DNA of 32,312 nt from SVEL01 sp045125245 (lineage in GTDB: Bacteria; Bacillota; Clostridia; Lachnospirales; Lachnospiraceae). The translations under genes were made by a program, and so were the position numbers. The DNA is taken from the NCBI GenBank assembly GCA_045125245.1, contig JBGVNF010000062.1, positions 1 through 32,312 on the forward strand, written 5' to 3'. This document shows positions 31,959 to 32,312 of this stretch, in pieces. The notes beneath the pieces are model-generated. The model searched no databases, had not been told where the DNA came from, and saw nothing but the letters and a program-made list of their open reading frames with translations. The first letter of the stretch is position 1, and each line of letters opens with the position of its first letter.

Positions 31959-31986
31959 ATTATACATCATAATTATATGAAGTCAA
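31959..31986 (-). promoter_or_regulatory. Minus-strand promoter of the small RNA
   Basis: On the minus strand, TTGACT (31981-31986) and consensus TATAAT (31959-31964) are 16 bp apart. Transcription would start near 31952. Confidence 0.65.
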
Positions 31987-32046
31987 CAAAGTATTATTCC
32001 TCTGAATCAGATGATTTTTCACTTACTGGATAAGAAAAGTTCTTGC

Positions 32047-32169
32047 CTATTTTTGGAAACCGTATTCTACATAATGTGATTTTGGGATGTAGTTGTTTTC
32101 GGTAAGTTTATATAGTTTATTAAAGAGTTCCACAATCCATTTTTGAAAGTCTGTTGTAAATGTCAACAT
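32047..32169 (-). pseudogene. C-terminal gene fragment cut by the IS21-type element
   Basis: The minus strand has an open frame ending at TAG (32047-32049) that encodes TDFQKWIVELFNKLYKLTEN and then NYIPKSHYVEYGFQK. The composition is protein-like and it reads as the end of a lost gene. Its first few codons (from the ATG at 32167-32169) come from the end of the adjacent insertion sequence. The family is unknown to me. Confidence 0.4.
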
Positions 32170-32312
32170 CGAAATGCTATAAAATTCCGAAATGAAAATG
32201 TAGTTTTATTCCGATATGATTACTTGTCCTCTGGGTCAACTAAATCATAATAATCTTTAGTTCGATATGAAGGTCCAACCATTTTTACTACATGCGAATG
32301 ATGAAGTAGACG
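32161..32312 (-). mobile_element. End of an IS21-family insertion sequence
   Basis: The last 152 bp hold the terminus of an element that continues beyond the window. The end begins TGTCAACATCGAAATG (near 32161, exact base uncertain) and carries internal repeats of TTCCGAWATGA (32187 and 32211), the multiple-repeat type of end seen in IS21 elements. An istB-like coding end lies just inside it. Confidence 0.65.
32220..32312 (-). CDS. istB: IstB-like ATPase of an IS21-family element, C-terminal part
   Basis: The last 30 codons of a minus-strand gene are present. They read RLLHHSHVVKMVGPSYRTKD followed by YYDLVDPEDK and TAA (32220-32222). DRLLHHSHV followed by GxSYRxKD is the standard end of IstB, the AAA+ helper that assists the IstA transposase of IS21 elements. 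The rest lies right of the window, so integrity cannot be judged. Confidence 0.75.
   Translation of the reverse strand, partial: RLLHHSHVVKMVGPSYRTKDYYDLVDPEDK

Noticed and set aside
31803..32033. 76-codon plus-strand ORF
   Set aside because: It runs through two hairpin terminators and the minus-strand promoter, has no ribosome site and reads as random sequence.
1..32312. tRNA or rRNA genes
   Set aside because: No cloverleaf with a GGTTCRA-type T-loop and no rRNA-like stretch was seen on either strand by eye.

Overview
The window looks like a low-GC Gram-positive chromosome, most likely a motile member of the Lachnospiraceae or a close clostridial relative. This rests on overall AT-richness, strong AGGAGG-type ribosome sites, sigma-A-like TTGACA/TATAAT promoters, a clostridial-type 6S RNA candidate, a T-box in front of pheST, a SigD-type flagellin promoter and several families typical of these bacteria (HAAS-domain protein with PadR, SpoIID/LytB, AlbA_2 ATPase). 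No taxonomic search was possible.

Positions 1-19816 are mostly core genome. They hold the end of a YfbR-like HD nucleotidase gene and topB, then a 6S-like RNA with its own promoter and terminator. Next come a long SpoIID/LytB-type membrane protein, a convergent YihY/BrkB membrane protein, an iron-containing alcohol dehydrogenase, a padR/HAAS-protein pair, and a three-gene operon resembling ExbB/ExbD proton-channel proteins. That operon is preceded by an odd 52-bp tandem repeat. A Phe T-box, pheS and pheT follow, then a DUF3592-like membrane protein, a large flagellin, and a diguanylate cyclase gene broken by one in-frame TAA. Two full copies of a roughly 160-bp structured intergenic repeat lie at 6346-6517 and 11316-11475. 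The second separates the T-box terminator from pheS.

Positions 19820-32312 are accessory. They contain a deleted DUF4143 ATPase, an ECF-type sigma factor with its probable anti-sigma partner, a truncated methyltransferase-like ORF behind a promoter that is duplicated 363 bp downstream, an AlbA_2/HATPase protein, and a complete four-gene Wadjet (jetABCD) condensin-type anti-plasmid system. To the right is decayed DNA with a truncated gene start, a possible minus-strand small RNA, a gene fragment cut by an insertion, and the end of an IS21-type element (istB C-terminus) at the window edge. Near-identical 21-nt sequences followed by related terminator hairpins flank the accessory block at 19822 and 31780.

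The best-supported system is Wadjet: JetA (kleisin-like), JetB (MukE-like), JetC (SMC-like ATPase) and JetD (Toprim nuclease subunit) are tightly packed and translationally coupled. The least explained items are the split ExbD-like operon with its repeats, the structured intergenic repeat family, the duplicated promoter in front of the AlbA_2 gene, and the minus-strand small RNA candidate.
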